DNA of 64,000 bases from Flavobacterium collinsii. Lineage in GTDB: Bacteria > Bacteroidota > Bacteroidia > Flavobacteriales > Flavobacteriaceae. How positions within the stretch are numbered: the first letter of the stretch is position 1; each line of letters begins with the position of its first letter. The stretch is from contig NZ_CADCST010000061.1 in the NCBI RefSeq assembly GCF_902804485.1, positions 1-64,000 of the forward strand. The letters are read 5' to 3'. The position numbers were made by a program, and so were the translations under genes. Positions 62,283 to 64,000 of this stretch are shown piece by piece. The notes beneath the pieces are model-generated. The model made no database searches and was not told the DNA's origin. It saw only the letters and a list, made by a program, of their open reading frames with translations.

Positions 62283-64000
62283 ATGAGAATATTCATTTTT
62301 CTATATCTTTTAGTTGTACCAACTTTAGTATTTTCTCAGGAAAAAACTACATCTAAAAATAACTTAGACATGAACACCAAATATTCAAGTATAACTGATA
62401 CGGTAAAAAAGAAAAAAGCCAAGATTGCTACCATAGATCAATATCAGATTATCACATTGGAGCACGATACCACCTATGTAGATACCTCGCTAACCTTGAA
62501 AAGTGCCTACAAACAAAATCATCTTAGAAAAGACGATTTCGGGCTTTTGGCTTTCTCAAACATCGGACAAACTTTTAATACGCTGCAATACAGTTTAACT
62601 AATTTTTCTCCTTATCCCGAAATTGGTTTTAGCGGTAAACATTTTAATTACATGGAAGCCGATCAGATTCGTTATTATTCGGCGGCAACTCCTTTTACCG
62701 AGTTGTTTTTTAATACCACTATCAATAAAGGTCAGAACGTAGACTCCTTTATTACGTTAAACACCTCAAAAAATCTTAACTTTTCTATTGCTTACAAAGG
62801 TTTACGCTCAGAAGGAGATTATATAAACCAATTGGTAAGTGCAGGAAATTTCAGATTCACCACCAGTTATGCCACAACAGATAAAAGGTATGCGATAAAT
62901 GCGCACTATACGTATCAGGACATTTCAAATGAAGAGAATGGCGGGATTACAACACCTACAGATTTTGAAAGTGATAATAAAGATTATAAAAATCGTCAAA
63001 GATTACAGGTTTACCTTACAGATGCCAAGTCGTTTTTGAAAGGAAGACGCCTGTTTTTTGATCATGCGTTCAGAGTAAATCCCAAGAACGGAAGTAACAA
63101 TTTATATGTAACACATCAGTTTAATTACGAAAATAAACTTTTTGAATATAATCAGGCAACACTAGCTTCAAATATTGGTAATGGGACGGCGTTTCAACGC
63201 TTTGGAGATTCGTATGTTACAAGTGGTATCAACGATAAAACGAAATACGAAAGGCTCTACAATAAGGCAGGACTTGCTTACGAAAACTCTCTTTTAGGAA
63301 AATTTAATTTTTTTGTAGACGATTACCGATCCAATTATGAATACGGTAGAATTATCATAGGGAAAGACAAAAAAGTTATACCGGATAATTTATTTCTACA
63401 AATTAACAATTTCGGAGGTCAGTACGAATACCAAAAAAATAAATGGAACGGTCGTTTTCTGTATTCAAGATCGATTACAAATCAGTCGCTTTCTAACTTA
63501 GATGCGAAACTGAGATACGATATGAATGATAAAATTCAGTTTGATTTCAGATATCGTAACATCAATAAATTGCCAAACAACAATTTCAATTTATACCAAA
63601 GCAGTTACACAGAGTACAACTGGTCGAATAATTTTAAAAATGAAAAAATTAACTCGCTTAGCGCCAATGTGTCAACACCTTGGTTAAATGCAGAAGTTCA
63701 GTATACCGTTTTAAACGATCATCTTTATTTTAGAGATAAATCTTCTGATGCTCAGGCTACTGCACATATTCAAATTATTGAGCCGGCTCAATATGGTAAT
63801 GCGATTAATTATCTGGAAATTAAAGCAAGCCGTGAATTTAAATTTGGCCGATTTGCCTTAGACAATACACTTTTATACCAAAAGGTTGGTCAGTCAGATT
63901 TGATTCTTAATGTACCTGATTTTGTGACTAGAAATACCTTCTATTATTCAGGTTACTTTTTTAAGAAAGCATTGTACATGCAATCTGGAGTTGTATTTAA
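62283..64000 (+). CDS. Putative porin, 3' end outside the window
   Basis: An open frame of at least 572 codons starts at the ATG at 62283 and runs off the window. The protein has a signal peptide MRIFIFLYLLVVPTLVFSQ. A charged linker with DTVKKKKAKIATIDQYQIITLEHDTTYVDTSLTLKSAYKQNHLRKDDFGLLAFSNIGQ follows, then alternating beta-strand sequence (NFSPYPEIGFSGKHFNYMEADQIRYYSAATPFTELFF). This resembles the Bacteroidota putative porin family (PF14121-like). It has its own promoter and is separated from SusC/SusD by a terminator, so it is not part of that operon. Confidence 0.8.
   Translation, partial: MRIFIFLYLLVVPTLVFSQEKTTSKNNLDMNTKYSSITDTVKKKKAKIATIDQYQIITLEHDTTYVDTSLTLKSAYKQNHLRKDDFGLLAFSNIGQTFNTLQYSLTNFSPYPEIGFSGKHFNYMEADQIRYYSAATPFTELFFNTTINKGQNVDSFITLNTSKNLNFSIAYKGLRSEGDYINQLVSAGNFRFTTSYATTDKRYAINAHYTYQDISNEENGGITTPTDFESDNKDYKNRQRLQVYLTDAKSFLKGRRLFFDHAFRVNPKNGSNNLYVTHQFNYENKLFEYNQATLASNIGNGTAFQRFGDSYVTSGINDKTKYERLYNKAGLAYENSLLGKFNFFVDDYRSNYEYGRIIIGKDKKVIPDNLFLQINNFGGQYEYQKNKWNGRFLYSRSITNQSLSNLDAKLRYDMNDKIQFDFRYRNINKLPNNNFNLYQSSYTEYNWSNNFKNEKINSLSANVSTPWLNAEVQYTVLNDHLYFRDKSSDAQATAHIQIIEPAQYGNAINYLEIKASREFKFGRFALDNTLLYQKVGQSDLILNVPDFVTRNTFYYSGYFFKKALYMQSGVVF

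Overview
The window looks like a chromosome segment of a Flavobacterium or a close relative (Bacteroidota, Flavobacteriaceae). The DNA is AT-rich. Upstream regions carry the Bacteroidota -7 box TAnnTTTG instead of sigma70 boxes, and Shine-Dalgarno sequences are mostly absent. Lineage-typical proteins include TamB/TamL, GSCFA, SusC/SusD, CarboxypepD_reg-type TonB receptors, a 566-residue LysS, DUF4230, DUF4136 and DUF5522. No phage, integrase, insertion sequence, plasmid gene or CRISPR array was seen, and most genes are ordinary core genes.

Layout. 1-2.7 kb: initiator tRNA-Met, then the ribosome-assembly GTPases era and der. 3-9.5 kb: an outer-membrane beta-barrel protein, a TonB-dependent receptor and an Rrf2 regulator with four clustered cysteines. 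9.6-13 kb: TPM-TPM-LemA-MerR genes and an M23 peptidase. 13.2-20.7 kb: alaS, an ABC exporter, a small lipoprotein with a decayed tandem duplicate, and a GSCFA protein. 20.9-29 kb: tamB, tamL and a DUF4230 gene. 29-36.3 kb: aromatic amino acid hydroxylase, truncated hemoglobin, ilvA with an isoleucine leader peptide and attenuator, DUF4136 and hutU. 36.6-40.5 kb: small proteins, an ACC deaminase/D-cysteine desulfhydrase-like enzyme, a glucosaminidase-LysM lipoprotein and hemL. 40.7-48.5 kb: a metzincin-type protease, hypothetical proteins, a D-2-hydroxyacid dehydrogenase and lysS. 48.9-57 kb: a lipoprotein, lipB, an AraC/oxidoreductase/Crp/TonB-receptor group, an OmpA lipoprotein and rnhB. 57.4-64 kb: a SusC/SusD pair and a putative porin cut by the window end.

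The most interesting material lies between genes. (1) An 18-codon peptide with eight Ile codons, a competing strand and an intrinsic terminator precede ilvA, which is the layout of ribosome-mediated attenuation. (2) Short repeats with an 8-base period (NNNCTAAG, NNACATAG) occur at several intergenic sites, often as inverted pairs. One is a homogeneous array of twelve copies attached to a perfect 17-bp inverted repeat. (3) A roughly 70-bp element occurs twice, with a central hairpin whose stem sequence differs between copies but stays paired. (4) Between alaS and the ABC transporter, four hairpins are enclosed by inverted octamer repeats. (5) A tandem duplication has left one dead copy of each duplicated gene and a shared 17-base upstream box.

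Genes appear to be transcribed singly or in short groups. Likely co-transcribed sets are the MerR-LemA-TPM-TPM genes, tamB-tamL, the 36.9-39.1 kb set, lipoprotein-lipB-araC, and susC-susD. Gene calls rest on recognised motifs and family resemblance, with no database search.
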